Shown: one piece after another, positions 14,857 through 23,868 of the stretch
Layout: every line of letters begins with the position of its first letter
How positions within the stretch are numbered: position 1 is the stretch's first letter
Origin: MED-G78 sp964546275
GTDB lineage: Bacteria; Pseudomonadota; Gammaproteobacteria; Magnimaribacterales; D2472
DNA: 24,944 nt
Assembly (NCBI GenBank): GCA_964546275.1
Contig: CAZJJG010000020.1
Coordinates: 1 to 24,944, forward strand
Direction: 5' to 3'
Notes under the pieces: generated by a model
What the model saw: only the letters and a program-made list of their open reading frames with translations
Databases searched by the model: none
What the model was told of the DNA's origin: nothing
Translations under genes and position numbers: made by a program

Positions 14857-15414
14857 ATGGATGCATTAAATAATATAACAAAAAGAAATTCAGCTAGAAG
14901 CTTAGTTGAGCCTCATCCAACTAAAGATGAAATGGCAACTGTTTTTGAAGCTGCATTAAGAGCGCCTGATCATGCATGGCTTAAGCCTTCAACTTTTATT
15001 CAAATTACTGGTGCTGGAAGAAATAAGTTATCTGATATTTTTATTCAATCAGCTAAAGAGCTAAAGAGCGAGCTATCAGATATCCAAATCACTAAATATA
15101 CAGAAGCGCCTTTTAGAGCTCCAATGATTGTTATATTAGTGTCGACTCCAAAAGATCATCCAAAAGTACCACCGATTGAACAAATCATTTCAACCGGATG
15201 TGCTGGTCAAAACATTATGCTCGCTTTAAATGCTATGGGTTATGGAGCTATATGGAGAACAGGAGCTTTTGCATTTAATAAAATTATTGCTAAAAACTTA
15301 GGTTTAGAGAGTTCAGCAGAAGTTATAGGGTATATTTATACTGGAACAGCATCAGGTAACAATAAAAAGATACCAACACATGATCTTAATGATTATGTTG
15401 ATGTTTGGGATTAA
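14857..15414 (+). CDS. ydjA: Nitroreductase family flavoprotein (YdjA-like)
   Basis: The 185-residue product from ATG 14857 aligns by eye along its full length with the FMN-dependent nitroreductase YdjA. Shared blocks are MDALxxITKRNSARSLxEP, RAPDHxxxKP, the RAPMIVILVS and KVPPIEQIISTGCA segments, and GYGAIWRTGAF. FMN-binding residues lie in the N-terminal RNSAR region and in GAIWRTGA. It reduces nitro or quinone-type compounds with NAD(P)H; the physiological substrate is unknown. A TTG 84 bases upstream would extend the frame, but the family begins at this Met. GAGG immediately precedes it, only 2 bases away. The NylB-like gene follows after 59 bp. Confidence 0.88.
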   Translation: MDALNNITKRNSARSLVEPHPTKDEMATVFEAALRAPDHAWLKPSTFIQITGAGRNKLSDIFIQSAKELKSELSDIQITKYTEAPFRAPMIVILVSTPKDHPKVPPIEQIISTGCAGQNIMLALNAMGYGAIWRTGAFAFNKIIAKNLGLESSAEVIGYIYTGTASGNNKKIPTHDLNDYVDVWD

Positions 15415-15426
15415 ACGCTAGTTAGG

Positions 15427-15455
15427 TTGTTAGCTTTTGCTATAAATTAAATACT
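15427..15455 (+). promoter_or_regulatory. Possible promoter of the NylB-like operon
   Basis: TTGTTA (15427-15432) and AATACT (15450-15455) are spaced by 17 bases and lie just before the strong ribosome site AAGGGG. A neighbouring TATAAA (15441-15446) is an alternative -10. Both are weak matches. Confidence 0.28.
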
Positions 15456-15473
15456 AATACATAAGGGGAAATC

Positions 15474-16679
15474 ATGAAAATTTTTACAATCATTGTCTTG
15501 GTAATAATAGTTCTTATTGCATTTTTTTACGGACCTAATGCTCTTCGATTATATAAGATAACCAATTTATATAACGAGAATAAAATTGCTCATAACTTTA
15601 TAAATATGGGCACTATGTTTCCAACATCTGAGCCTATAAAAGCTTCTTCAAAAGCTAAAGCTCTCCCGAGATCTGAAAAGGCTTACTCACTTCCAGAAAC
15701 ATTTAGATTTGAAGATTCTGATCAAAATTTAAAAGAAGCTTTAGAGCATTTTAAAACTGATGGTCTGATTATTATTAAAGACAATCAAATCGTACACGAG
15801 GAATACTTCAATAATAATACCCAAACATCTCAACATATTTCATGGTCAGTAGCTAAATCTTTCCTTTCAGCTTTGCTTGGTATTGCATTAGAGGATGGGT
15901 TGATTGATGACATTAATGATCCGATTACCAAGTATCTTCCTGATTTCAAGGGAACAGGCTATGAGGGTATAAAAATAAAAAATATTTTACAGATGTCATC
16001 AGGTGTTCTTTTTAATGAAGATTATGCTGACCCTAATTCTGATATCAATAAGTTTGGAAGAGCTGTTGCGACAGGAGGTTCCTTTAGAGATTTTGCAAAA
16101 ACGCTTACTAAAGATAAAGAACAAGGAACATATAATCACTATGTAAGTATTGATACTCAAATGCTTGGATTTCTTTTGGTAGAAGTAACAGGAATGCCTT
16201 TAAGGGATTACTTAAAAGAGAAAATCTGGGAAAAAATTGGTATGGAAGATGATGCCTATTATTTATCTGATGTTGAGGATGTAGATATGGCTCTGGGTGG
16301 TCTTAATGCAAGCTTAAGGGATTATGCAAAATTTGGTCTTTTATATTTAAATCGTGGTGTATGGAATGGTGAGCAAGTTGTTCCTGAAGCTTGGGTTGAT
16401 GCTTCTCACTCAATAGATGCAGACCATTTAAAACCTAATGCAGGTGAGTTATCTTCAAATACTTGGGGTTATGGATACCAGTGGTGGATTCCAGGATTTC
16501 CTGAGACAGATTACACCGCTGCAGGTGTCTACAATCAATATATTTATATAGATCCTGTAACTAATGTAGTAATAGCAAAAATATCCTCAAATCATAGATT
16601 TACAGCAGAAAGAGAATATTCAAAAGAAGCACATATTGCTATGTTCAGAGCTATTGCTCAATCAAATTCAGGCAAGTAA
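15474..16679 (+). CDS. Membrane-anchored NylB-like serine hydrolase (beta-lactamase fold)
   Basis: Start ATG 15474 follows AAGGGG at 6 bases. The 401-residue protein begins with an N-terminal anchor (MKIFTIIVLVIIVLIAFFYG) and a linker. The catalytic domain shows SxxK in SWSVAKSF (Ser125, Lys128), Tyr223 in NHYVS as the second base, and GVYNQYIYIDP (351-361) in the third-motif region. This arrangement is that of 6-aminohexanoate-dimer hydrolase (NylB) and related carboxylesterases rather than true beta-lactamases. The enzyme would act on the periplasmic side on short amide or ester bonds. The SDR gene starts 6 bp after its stop, so it leads an operon with the SDR and amidohydrolases. Substrate is unknown. 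Confidence 0.88.
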   Translation: MKIFTIIVLVIIVLIAFFYGPNALRLYKITNLYNENKIAHNFINMGTMFPTSEPIKASSKAKALPRSEKAYSLPETFRFEDSDQNLKEALEHFKTDGLIIIKDNQIVHEEYFNNNTQTSQHISWSVAKSFLSALLGIALEDGLIDDINDPITKYLPDFKGTGYEGIKIKNILQMSSGVLFNEDYADPNSDINKFGRAVATGGSFRDFAKTLTKDKEQGTYNHYVSIDTQMLGFLLVEVTGMPLRDYLKEKIWEKIGMEDDAYYLSDVEDVDMALGGLNASLRDYAKFGLLYLNRGVWNGEQVVPEAWVDASHSIDADHLKPNAGELSSNTWGYGYQWWIPGFPETDYTAAGVYNQYIYIDPVTNVVIAKISSNHRFTAEREYSKEAHIAMFRAIAQSNSGK

Positions 16680-16685
16680 ATAAGT

Positions 16686-17459
16686 ATGGAAAATATAGCA
16701 AAAAAGCCTGTTGTTATTATTACTGGTGGCAGTCGTGGCGTTGGTGCAGCAACAGCTTTACTGCTTGCTTCAAAAGGTTGGAATATAACTATTACTTGCT
16801 CATCAACAATTAAAGAAGCTAACGAAGTCGCCCTTGCCTGCCAAGAGTTTGGAGTTGAGGCTTTAGCTATCCAAGCCGATGTTTCTGCAGATGAAGATTG
16901 TAAAAAAACTATAGCAAAAACGATCGAAAAATATGGTCGTATTGATGCCTTAGTTAATAATGCCGGTACGAGTAAATTTGCGTGGGATCATTCAGATCTA
17001 AGCTTACTAAATGCAGATGACTTTCAAAAAATATATGCAGTAAATCTTATAGGTCCATTTCAAATGGTTAAAGCTGCGAAAGAATATTTATTAAAAAGCT
17101 CTAACCCTAGTATTACAAATGTTTCATCCATAGCAGGAGTAAAAGGAATTGGAAGCTCTATTGCTTATGCAACCTCAAAAGGCGCCTTAAATACTATGAC
17201 TATATCTATGGCAAGAAATCTAGGGCCGATAAGAGTCAATGCAATTTGTCCAGGTTTTATTGAGGGCGAGTGGTTAAAGCAAGGTTTAGGTGAAGAGATG
17301 TATAACGCATCAAAAAGCATGCTTGAATCAAGCGTTCCTTTAAAATCTGTATCAAGTCCACAAAGTATTGCTGAGTCAATAATGGCTTTTATTGAGTTTA
17401 ATAAAAATGCTACCGGTCAACTCTTGATACTAGATGGCGGGCATCATTTAAATCTATAA
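16686..17459 (+). CDS. Short-chain dehydrogenase/reductase (SDR, FabG-like)
   Basis: 257 residues, the classical SDR length. The NAD(P)-binding TGGSRGVG lies at 13-20, followed by NNAG at 91-94, Asn120, and the catalytic Ser147/Ser148, Tyr161 and Lys165 (YATSK). The C-terminal ILDGGHHL matches the SDR end. The Arg17 in the glycine loop tends to favour NADP(H), as in FabG-type enzymes. The substrate could be an alcohol or ketone produced in the same operon. It sits 6 bp behind the NylB-like gene and 48 bp before the first amidohydrolase. The ATG is preceded by only AATAAGT, a weak ribosome site. Confidence 0.92.
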   Translation: MENIAKKPVVIITGGSRGVGAATALLLASKGWNITITCSSTIKEANEVALACQEFGVEALAIQADVSADEDCKKTIAKTIEKYGRIDALVNNAGTSKFAWDHSDLSLLNADDFQKIYAVNLIGPFQMVKAAKEYLLKSSNPSITNVSSIAGVKGIGSSIAYATSKGALNTMTISMARNLGPIRVNAICPGFIEGEWLKQGLGEEMYNASKSMLESSVPLKSVSSPQSIAESIMAFIEFNKNATGQLLILDGGHHLNL

Positions 17460-17507
17460 AATTAGTATTGATAAATATAAATCAGTTATGTTAATTTACT
17501 TAAATAT

Positions 17508-18893
17508 ATGAAAAACACTAAACAATATTCTACTTTGGCTTTTGCCATATTCTTTACTCTATCTATTGGAGCAGATCCATTTGATTCTACTTATCAGGCG
17601 AAGCCTTCTGAAACATCGCTATTAAAAAATGCCAATATCTATGACGGCGAGGGTAATGAATTTTTTAATTATGATGTCTTAATTCAAGATGGGAAAATTA
17701 AAGCTATCGGAGCTAACTTAGTAGTTGAGAATGCAGATGTAACTATTTATGACCTTACAGGTATGTGGGTCACGCCAGGAATAATAGATCTTCATTCACA
17801 TATGGGTGTTTACTCGGCTCCAGGAGTAAAAACAAGCTCTGATGGAAATGAGGCAACTAGTCCTGTAACTGCAGAAGTGTGGGCTGAGCATTCAGTTTGG
17901 ACGCAAGATCCTCAATTCTCATTAGCACTTCAGGGCGGCGTTACAAGTTTTCATGTTTTACCAGGTTCCGCAAATTTAATTGGCGGAAGAGGCACCACAT
18001 TTAAAAATGTTCAAAGTAATACTATTCAGGGTATGAAATTTCCTGATGCACCTCATTCTTTAAAAATGGCTTGTGGAGAAAATCCAAAAAGAGTTTATGG
18101 AAATAGAAAACAATCTCCTTCAACCAGAATGGGTAATATTGCTGGTTATAGAAAAGCATGGATAAAAGCTTCGAAGTATCGTTCAAACATGGCTACATAT
18201 GAATCTAAATCAGCTGAAGCTAAAGAGATAGTTAGCCCCCCTACTCGTGACTTAGAATTAGATACGTTATCCGGAGTACTTAAGGGAGAAATTCTAGTTC
18301 AGAATCATTGCTATAGAGCTGAAGAAATGGCAATGATGATAGATATTGCTGATGAATTTGGATATAAAATAACTGCATTTCATCACGCTGTTGAAGCATA
18401 TAAGATTGCAGATTTGTTAGCTGACAATGGTATATGTGGAGCTATGTGGGCGGACTGGTGGGGCTTTAAACATGAAGCCTACGATATGGTTCAGGAAAAT
18501 ATAGCAATTATCGACCAAGCAAGAAATGGAACAGGCTGTGCAATAGTTCATTCAGATGACTCCATTGGAATCCAGCATCTAAACCAAGAAGCCTCAAAAG
18601 CATTGGCAGCTGGAAATCGAGCAGGATTTGATATTTCTAAAGCTAGAGCGATGAAATGGATTACTTCAAATCCAGCTAGAGCAGCAGGTATTTATGAATC
18701 AACAGGATCTTTGGTAAAAGATAAAAATGCAGATGTTGTTATTTGGAATAAAAATCCTTTCAGTGTTTATGCAATTGCTCAAAAAGTTTTTATTGATGGA
18801 AATTTAATGTTTGATCGTAATAACCCCTCATCAACTCCTGTCTCTGATTTTGATCTTGGCATAATTAAACCAACTAACAGTAGAACTCAATGA
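17508..18893 (+). CDS. Exported amidohydrolase with intact metal site
   Basis: A 461-residue protein with a signal peptide (MKNTKQYSTLAFAIFFTLSI, cleavage near GA-DP). The amidohydrolase-superfamily framework is clear: N-terminal small beta domain, then VTPGIIDLHSHMG with metal ligands His96 and His98, an internal QNHCYRAEE and AFHHAVEAY with further His ligands, and IVHSDDS supplying the catalytic Asp. It belongs to the imidazolonepropionase/prolidase-like (COG1228) group, often exported. The enzyme hydrolyses C-N bonds in cyclic or linear amides; the substrate is unknown. It overlaps the second amidohydrolase by 4 bp (ATGA), a strong sign of coupled translation and probably a paired complex. 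Confidence 0.92.
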   Translation: MKNTKQYSTLAFAIFFTLSIGADPFDSTYQAKPSETSLLKNANIYDGEGNEFFNYDVLIQDGKIKAIGANLVVENADVTIYDLTGMWVTPGIIDLHSHMGVYSAPGVKTSSDGNEATSPVTAEVWAEHSVWTQDPQFSLALQGGVTSFHVLPGSANLIGGRGTTFKNVQSNTIQGMKFPDAPHSLKMACGENPKRVYGNRKQSPSTRMGNIAGYRKAWIKASKYRSNMATYESKSAEAKEIVSPPTRDLELDTLSGVLKGEILVQNHCYRAEEMAMMIDIADEFGYKITAFHHAVEAYKIADLLADNGICGAMWADWWGFKHEAYDMVQENIAIIDQARNGTGCAIVHSDDSIGIQHLNQEASKALAAGNRAGFDISKARAMKWITSNPARAAGIYESTGSLVKDKNADVVIWNKNPFSVYAIAQKVFIDGNLMFDRNNPSSTPVSDFDLGIIKPTNSRTQ

Positions 18894-20113
18894 AAAATTT
18901 TAAAATATTTCTAGCCTTCACTCTTCTTTTGCCACTATCTGGATATGCTGAAGATTTATTAATTGAAAATGGCTCCATTCATATTGGTGATGGAACGCCT
19001 GCATTTGTTGGAGATATATATATCAAAGATGGATTAATTGAAGCTATTGGAAATCTTGATATTGAATCAAGTCAAACAGTTGATGCTTCAGGGAAAATTA
19101 TTACTCCTGGTTTTATAGCTGCAACAACAGCATTAGGAATTATTGAAATTGGTGCTCTTGATGTAACGAGAGATGATGAATCAGATTATTTAAATATGGG
19201 CTTTAGTATTTTTAGAGGCTTTAATCCAAATTCAACTTTAATTCCATGGAATAGATCTAACGGATTAACATCCGCCATAACTCTTCCTCAACAAACCTCA
19301 TTACCTCTTGCAGGTATGGGCTCTTACTTTATTCTTGATGGCGCTATTGAAATATCAGGCACCAAGGACATGGTTATGCTTGGAAGGATAGGCGCATCTT
19401 CAGGTTCAAGAAGTGAAGATTTTGATATTTTAGAAGGTCTATTTAAGCTAGGTAAACTAGCAAAAAGTAAGTCTTATGAAAAAGTTCTCGAACAGCCTTT
19501 AGCTGAATTCTTAGAACTTCACCCTCAAGATGTTGCAGCTTTAGATAAGCTTGTTAATAAAAAAATTCCACTCATCATGGAAACAAATAGAGCAACAGAT
19601 ATTTTGCATTTAATAGATTTAAAAAATAAATATAAAATTAATATGGTGTTAGCTGGCATTGAAGATGCTCCATTAGTGTTAAAGAGCTTAGTAGAAAGCA
19701 ACATCCCCGTCATTATCAATCCTATGGATAACATACCAGATTCTTTTGATGAATTATCAAGCTCACTTAAGCTTGCATCAGTTTTAAACAAAGCTGGTGT
19801 AAAAATTATCTTTGACTCAGATAGATCTCACAATTATCACCTTATAAGACAAGGAGCCGGAAATGCTGTTGCTTATGGAATGGATTATAACGATGCAATA
19901 AGTGGTCTATCAAAAAATGTGGCTGACGTTTTTGGATTAAAAGGTAGAGGTTCTATTCAAAAAGGTTTTGCAGCAGATATTCTAGTTTGGGAATTTGACC
20001 CACTAGAACCTTCTTCTATTCCTATTCATGTCTATATTAACGGGAAAGAGGCAGATTTAACTACCAGATCATCTCGCTTAAAAGATAGATATATCAACAA
20101 ATTAAGCCAGTAA
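18890..20113 (+). CDS. Exported amidohydrolase-like protein lacking the metal-binding HxH
   Basis: A 407-residue protein with a clean signal peptide (MKNFKIFLAFTLLLPLSGYA, then EDLL). The fold follows the amidohydrolase pattern (beta domain, then ITPGFIAATTALG, later FDSDRSHNY and a GSIQKGFAADILVWE segment), but the first metal-binding motif HxH is replaced by A-A-T-T. The PGFIA segment aligns with PGIIDLHSHMG of the upstream gene. The other expected His ligands are also not seen in their usual contexts. This suggests a catalytically altered or inactive partner, perhaps a stabilising subunit of the upstream enzyme. The start ATG overlaps the previous stop by 4 bp. Confidence 0.85.
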   Translation: MKNFKIFLAFTLLLPLSGYAEDLLIENGSIHIGDGTPAFVGDIYIKDGLIEAIGNLDIESSQTVDASGKIITPGFIAATTALGIIEIGALDVTRDDESDYLNMGFSIFRGFNPNSTLIPWNRSNGLTSAITLPQQTSLPLAGMGSYFILDGAIEISGTKDMVMLGRIGASSGSRSEDFDILEGLFKLGKLAKSKSYEKVLEQPLAEFLELHPQDVAALDKLVNKKIPLIMETNRATDILHLIDLKNKYKINMVLAGIEDAPLVLKSLVESNIPVIINPMDNIPDSFDELSSSLKLASVLNKAGVKIIFDSDRSHNYHLIRQGAGNAVAYGMDYNDAISGLSKNVADVFGLKGRGSIQKGFAADILVWEFDPLEPSSIPIHVYINGKEADLTTRSSRLKDRYINKLSQ

Positions 20114-20233
20114 TAAGTACTTAATTAGTAAAAAATACCGTTTCTAGCTCTTAATTGGCTGTTAAGCCCTTTTGCCATAGCTTTTTTAGAAAGAAATTAA
20201 GTCTAAAATAATGTCTAAAAAAATAGCAATAAG

Positions 20234-20251
20234 TAATATATCCATATATTA
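20234..20251. promoter_or_regulatory. Palindrome upstream of the second TonB-dependent receptor
   Basis: TAATATATCCATATATTA is an 8-bp perfect inverted repeat around CC, 37 bases ahead of the receptor ATG. It could be an operator or an mRNA hairpin near the ribosome site. The spacer 20114-20288 shows no convincing -35/-10 pair, although TAAAAT (20204-20209) is a possible -10. Confidence 0.35.
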
Positions 20252-20288
20252 TGTATAAATAATTATTTCAATAAATAGGGGATTACTT

Positions 20289-23090
20289 ATGAAAATTGTA
20301 TCTAAGCTTTTACTAAGCTTTTTAATAAGCTTTACCGCGTTCGGATCTTTTGATCTTACCGCACAAGAAGTTGAAGAGGTTGTAGTTACTGCAACAAGAA
20401 GAGAAGAGTCGATTCAGGATGTAGCATTGTCAATTCAAGCTTTTAATGCTGATGTTCTTGCTGAGAACCAAATTACTGAACTTGCTGATTTATCAGATTA
20501 TATGCCTGGCTTTAGTTATGCCCATGGTATTGGATCTGGATCTGGAGCTGGTGTTCGTGGAGTTGCAGGCGCAGCGATTGGAGCTGGAACTACTTCTTCC
20601 GTTCAGATGGCTGTTAATGGTCATGGAATAAACGGAAGTGCATTTGGTGAAATTGGTTTTCTTGATGTACAACAAGTAGAAGTGCTTGCTGGTCCTCAGG
20701 GTACTTTATTTGGAAGAAATGCTGTTGGTGGTCTTATTAATCTAGTTTCTGCTAGACCGACTGCAGAAATGGGTGGCTATGCAAACTTTGAAATCGGTAA
20801 CTATGGATCAGAAAGAGTAAGTACTGCAATCAATCTACCATTTGGCGACAACGTAAGAACACGTCTTGCTTATTCTTCATTTGTAAAAGATGGTTGGATT
20901 AGAAACACTGGAACTGGTAACGATATTGATGGCAGAGATGCATACGGTGTTCGTCTTTCAGTTGATGTTGATCTTCCTAATGAAAGTATGATTAAGTTCA
21001 ATACAGCTCACTATTCATCTGATGATAATAGATTAAATGTTGCTGGAACATATTGTGCAAGAGATGCTTTCTACGGTTGTAGTCCTTTTGAAAAGGGTAA
21101 CCTAAATGAGCCTTATCATGTTGCTGGAACAATTGGTGGTCTAATTGATGTTCTGACATTCTTATCACCTAGTGTTAACTATGATCCATATGCGAGCGCA
21201 GTTGGAATGGCACCAAATAGCATCGATACAGTTCGTAAAAACTGGGATCCTCAGAGAACTCAGGTTGTTGAAAATTCTCAGATTGAATATGTAAAAGAGC
21301 TTACTAACATTACTGTTAAAGCTAAATATTCATACTCAACAAGAGATTATGATCATATTGATGATAACGATCATTCAATGTCTACTGAAGGCTTTCTGAC
21401 TGCTGTAGGTCCAGTTCCTGCATGGGATGTTCAGTTTGAATGTTTCCCTGCTTCTACTACTATGGGTTCTGAAGCTGTAGAGTGTTCTCAAGCTGATGAA
21501 GTAACTAGACAATCTGAGATATCTATTGTTTCTGATTTTGATGGTCCGCATAACTTTACTGCTGGTGTATACCAGTGGCAATCAGATTTTGATAATGATT
21601 ATCATGTTCAAACATCTAGTTATCAAATGCTTAGAGATTTTGATCTACATCCATATATGAGTTCATTGTTTGGTGGAGCACTTAATGACCTTGGTGGTAT
21701 TGTTGCTTGGTCAGTGTTTGGTGGAGTTTTTGGACAAGTTGCTCCTCTAATTCCTACAGTAGGACTTCCTACTGCATTAGGACTGATTACACAAAACACT
21801 TTAGGTACATGTGCTACTTTTGGTGGACTATGTAATAGATCTCTTCCAAATAAAATGGGTGGATTACTTACTGACCAAAATGGTATTACAAAATCTACTG
21901 CTTTTATGGGTGAGTACTATTATCAAATGAATGAAGATACTAAATTTACTTTAGGTCTAAGATATAACGATGATACATATGAAAGTACTATCTTTAGTTC
22001 ACTTTCAGATATCTCAAATACAAGTTATGCATATACAGGTCCTGATTACTCAAGAAGTAACCCAGGCACATCAAGAGAACAAACAGAGAACAGCGCTTTA
22101 ACTTATAAGTTAGCTGTCCAACATAATCTTAATGAAAATAGCATGGTTTATGCTTCCTTAACTACTGGTCTAAAAGCTGGTGGAACATCTCCAAATGAGT
22201 TTTCAATTCAAATCCCTTATGGTGAAGAAGAGTCTTCATCATTAGAAATTGGAACTAGAAATATTCTTATGGATGGAAGAATGCTATTAAATGCAACTTT
22301 ATTTGAAATGGATGTAACTAATGGTCAAATAGGTCTTATTTATAATGCCGGAGCTGTAAATAAAACTTTTGATTATGTTAATACTGGTCTTGAAGGACAA
22401 ATGAAATTCTTTATCTCTGATAATACTGAGTTAGATTTCAACTGGTTAAAGTTAAACTCTGAAATGGGAGAAGCTTTACAAGATAATCCTCTAAACCCTA
22501 ACCAGGCTTCAGTAGTCTATGGTAGAGGTTTTGCTACAGCTGGCTTAGCTGCGCTATTACAACAAACAGGATTGGATGCAGCTAATGCTGGAGGACAGGC
22601 TTATTTTATTGGAACATTATTACCAAATGCTAGCTTAACAAACTGGGCTTTAACAGATACTGGTATTATTGGTTCTTATCAAGGGGCTTTAATTACTATT
22701 CCTGGATTATCAGCTATTACTCCGGTTCAGCTTCAAGGCAATAGATTCCCAGGCGCTACTGAATTAGACTATAACTTATCTCTAACTCATAGATTTGCCA
22801 TGGATGGTGGTGCTACTGATCTTAGATTTACTTATGTGCATAAAGGACAAAGATTTGGATCTATATTTAACGATGATAAATTCAGCGTTCCTGAGCAAAC
22901 ATATATGGATATGACAGCTATTTATTCACCATCAAGTGAAGATTGGTATGCTGGAGCATATGTTAAGAACATAGGTGATAAGCGTTTTCAAATAGGTGCA
23001 GAGCAAGCAAGTACACTTCAAGGTGGTATGGCTCAGGTTACTTATTCGCAACCTAGAACTTACGGTCTAACATTTGGAATGAACTTCTAA
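20289..23090 (+). CDS. TonB-dependent outer-membrane receptor (933 aa)
   Basis: Start ATG 20289 follows AGGGG at 7 bases. A signal peptide (1-25) leads into the TonB-box region EEVVVTATRREE (29-40), the plug domain (VLAGPQGTLFGRNAVGGLIN at 132-151) and a barrel ending GLTFGMNF with terminal Phe. It is longer than many receptors. Residues about 457-520 form a hydrophobic, Gly-rich insertion (AWSVFGGVFGQVAPLIP) in the barrel, probably an extracellular loop. Cys pairs at 256/264, 385/399 and 508/515 may brace loops. It follows the amidohydrolase pair and probably imports their substrate or a precursor; this link is inferred from gene order. Confidence 0.95.
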   Translation: MKIVSKLLLSFLISFTAFGSFDLTAQEVEEVVVTATRREESIQDVALSIQAFNADVLAENQITELADLSDYMPGFSYAHGIGSGSGAGVRGVAGAAIGAGTTSSVQMAVNGHGINGSAFGEIGFLDVQQVEVLAGPQGTLFGRNAVGGLINLVSARPTAEMGGYANFEIGNYGSERVSTAINLPFGDNVRTRLAYSSFVKDGWIRNTGTGNDIDGRDAYGVRLSVDVDLPNESMIKFNTAHYSSDDNRLNVAGTYCARDAFYGCSPFEKGNLNEPYHVAGTIGGLIDVLTFLSPSVNYDPYASAVGMAPNSIDTVRKNWDPQRTQVVENSQIEYVKELTNITVKAKYSYSTRDYDHIDDNDHSMSTEGFLTAVGPVPAWDVQFECFPASTTMGSEAVECSQADEVTRQSEISIVSDFDGPHNFTAGVYQWQSDFDNDYHVQTSSYQMLRDFDLHPYMSSLFGGALNDLGGIVAWSVFGGVFGQVAPLIPTVGLPTALGLITQNTLGTCATFGGLCNRSLPNKMGGLLTDQNGITKSTAFMGEYYYQMNEDTKFTLGLRYNDDTYESTIFSSLSDISNTSYAYTGPDYSRSNPGTSREQTENSALTYKLAVQHNLNENSMVYASLTTGLKAGGTSPNEFSIQIPYGEEESSSLEIGTRNILMDGRMLLNATLFEMDVTNGQIGLIYNAGAVNKTFDYVNTGLEGQMKFFISDNTELDFNWLKLNSEMGEALQDNPLNPNQASVVYGRGFATAGLAALLQQTGLDAANAGGQAYFIGTLLPNASLTNWALTDTGIIGSYQGALITIPGLSAITPVQLQGNRFPGATELDYNLSLTHRFAMDGGATDLRFTYVHKGQRFGSIFNDDKFSVPEQTYMDMTAIYSPSSEDWYAGAYVKNIGDKRFQIGAEQASTLQGGMAQVTYSQPRTYGLTFGMNF

Positions 23091-23108
23091 TTCGATAGAT
23101 CTGAATTT

Positions 23109-23137
23109 AAAAGCCCAGTTTATCTGGGCTTTTTTTT
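23109..23137 (+). terminator. Intrinsic terminator after the TonB-dependent receptor
   Basis: GCCCAG (23113-23118) and CTGGGC (23124-23129) form a stem with loop TTTAT, flanked by A and T tracts, and are followed by eight Ts on the + strand. On the minus strand the T run is only four bases, so it may weakly serve the convergent peptidase gene as well. Confidence 0.9.
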
Positions 23138-23178
23138 GTCTAGAACTTATTTAGCAAGTAAATTAAAACTTACATTCT

Positions 23179-23868
23179 TTAAATCTTTATAGATTCAAAA
23201 GGATCTTCGGTAACATGATTATCTTTTAAAGAAACTCTATAAGAATTTTTATTAACACCGAAATTAACAGACTTGTATGATTCTTCATTGATTATATGAA
23301 GCGCTGCATTACCTTCTACACCTATACATTCGTCAAAATCAGCTCTATCAAGCTTAGCTTTGACATATGGTCTTCTTGCTGGCTCTTCATCGTAATGTGG
23401 ACAGCAAACTCCATCTACAAAACCCAAACAATCCATAATAGCTAGATCATCAGCCCAAGAGTCAGTTATGCCTTTATTGAACCAACAGATAGCTCCTGCA
23501 CTTACGCCGCACATGATCACCCCATTCTTGTAAGCTTCTTCTAATAAGACATCAAGACCCCAATCTTTCCATACAGCAAGCATGCTTTTAGTGTTGCCGC
23601 CTCCGACAAAAATAATATCTTGTTTTTTAATATGCTCTACTAAATTAATGGTTCTCTTGAAAAAATCTATGTGGGATGTTTTACAACCTATTGAATCAAA
23701 AGCTTTATAGAAATTTTCAATATACTGATTATCATCGCCTGTTGCAGTAGGAATAAAACATATCTTAGGTGAATCTGATTTGCATTGAGATTTAATATAA
23801 TTCTCAATTTTAAGATCTTTTATGACTCTTCCGAACCCACCACCACCGATAGCTATAATTTGTCTCAT
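23179..23868 (-). CDS. Peptidase E (S51 family) dipeptidase
   Basis: A 229-residue cytoplasmic protein with the S51 motifs. IIFVGGGNTKSML (85-97) precedes the nucleophile elbow CGVSAGA with Ser123. His158 in CCPHYD probably completes the triad with an Asp near 136-140. Family members cleave N-terminal Asp-X dipeptides or, in cyanophycinase, beta-Asp-Arg bonds; this length fits peptidase E. The ATG at 23868 overlaps the end of the upstream homocysteine methyltransferase by 4 bp (ATGA), so the two are translationally coupled. The functional link between an Asp-dipeptidase and a homocysteine methyltransferase is not obvious; recycling of amino acids is possible. Confidence 0.87.
   Translation of the reverse strand: MRQIIAIGGGGFGRVIKDLKIENYIKSQCKSDSPKICFIPTATGDDNQYIENFYKAFDSIGCKTSHIDFFKRTINLVEHIKKQDIIFVGGGNTKSMLAVWKDWGLDVLLEEAYKNGVIMCGVSAGAICWFNKGITDSWADDLAIMDCLGFVDGVCCPHYDEEPARRPYVKAKLDRADFDECIGVEGNAALHIINEESYKSVNFGVNKNSYRVSLKDNHVTEDPFESIKI

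Noticed and set aside
20493..21581. Open frames antisense to the receptor gene
   Set aside because: They are low-complexity Ser/Arg-rich or lack family motifs and lie wholly inside the well-supported receptor coding sequence.
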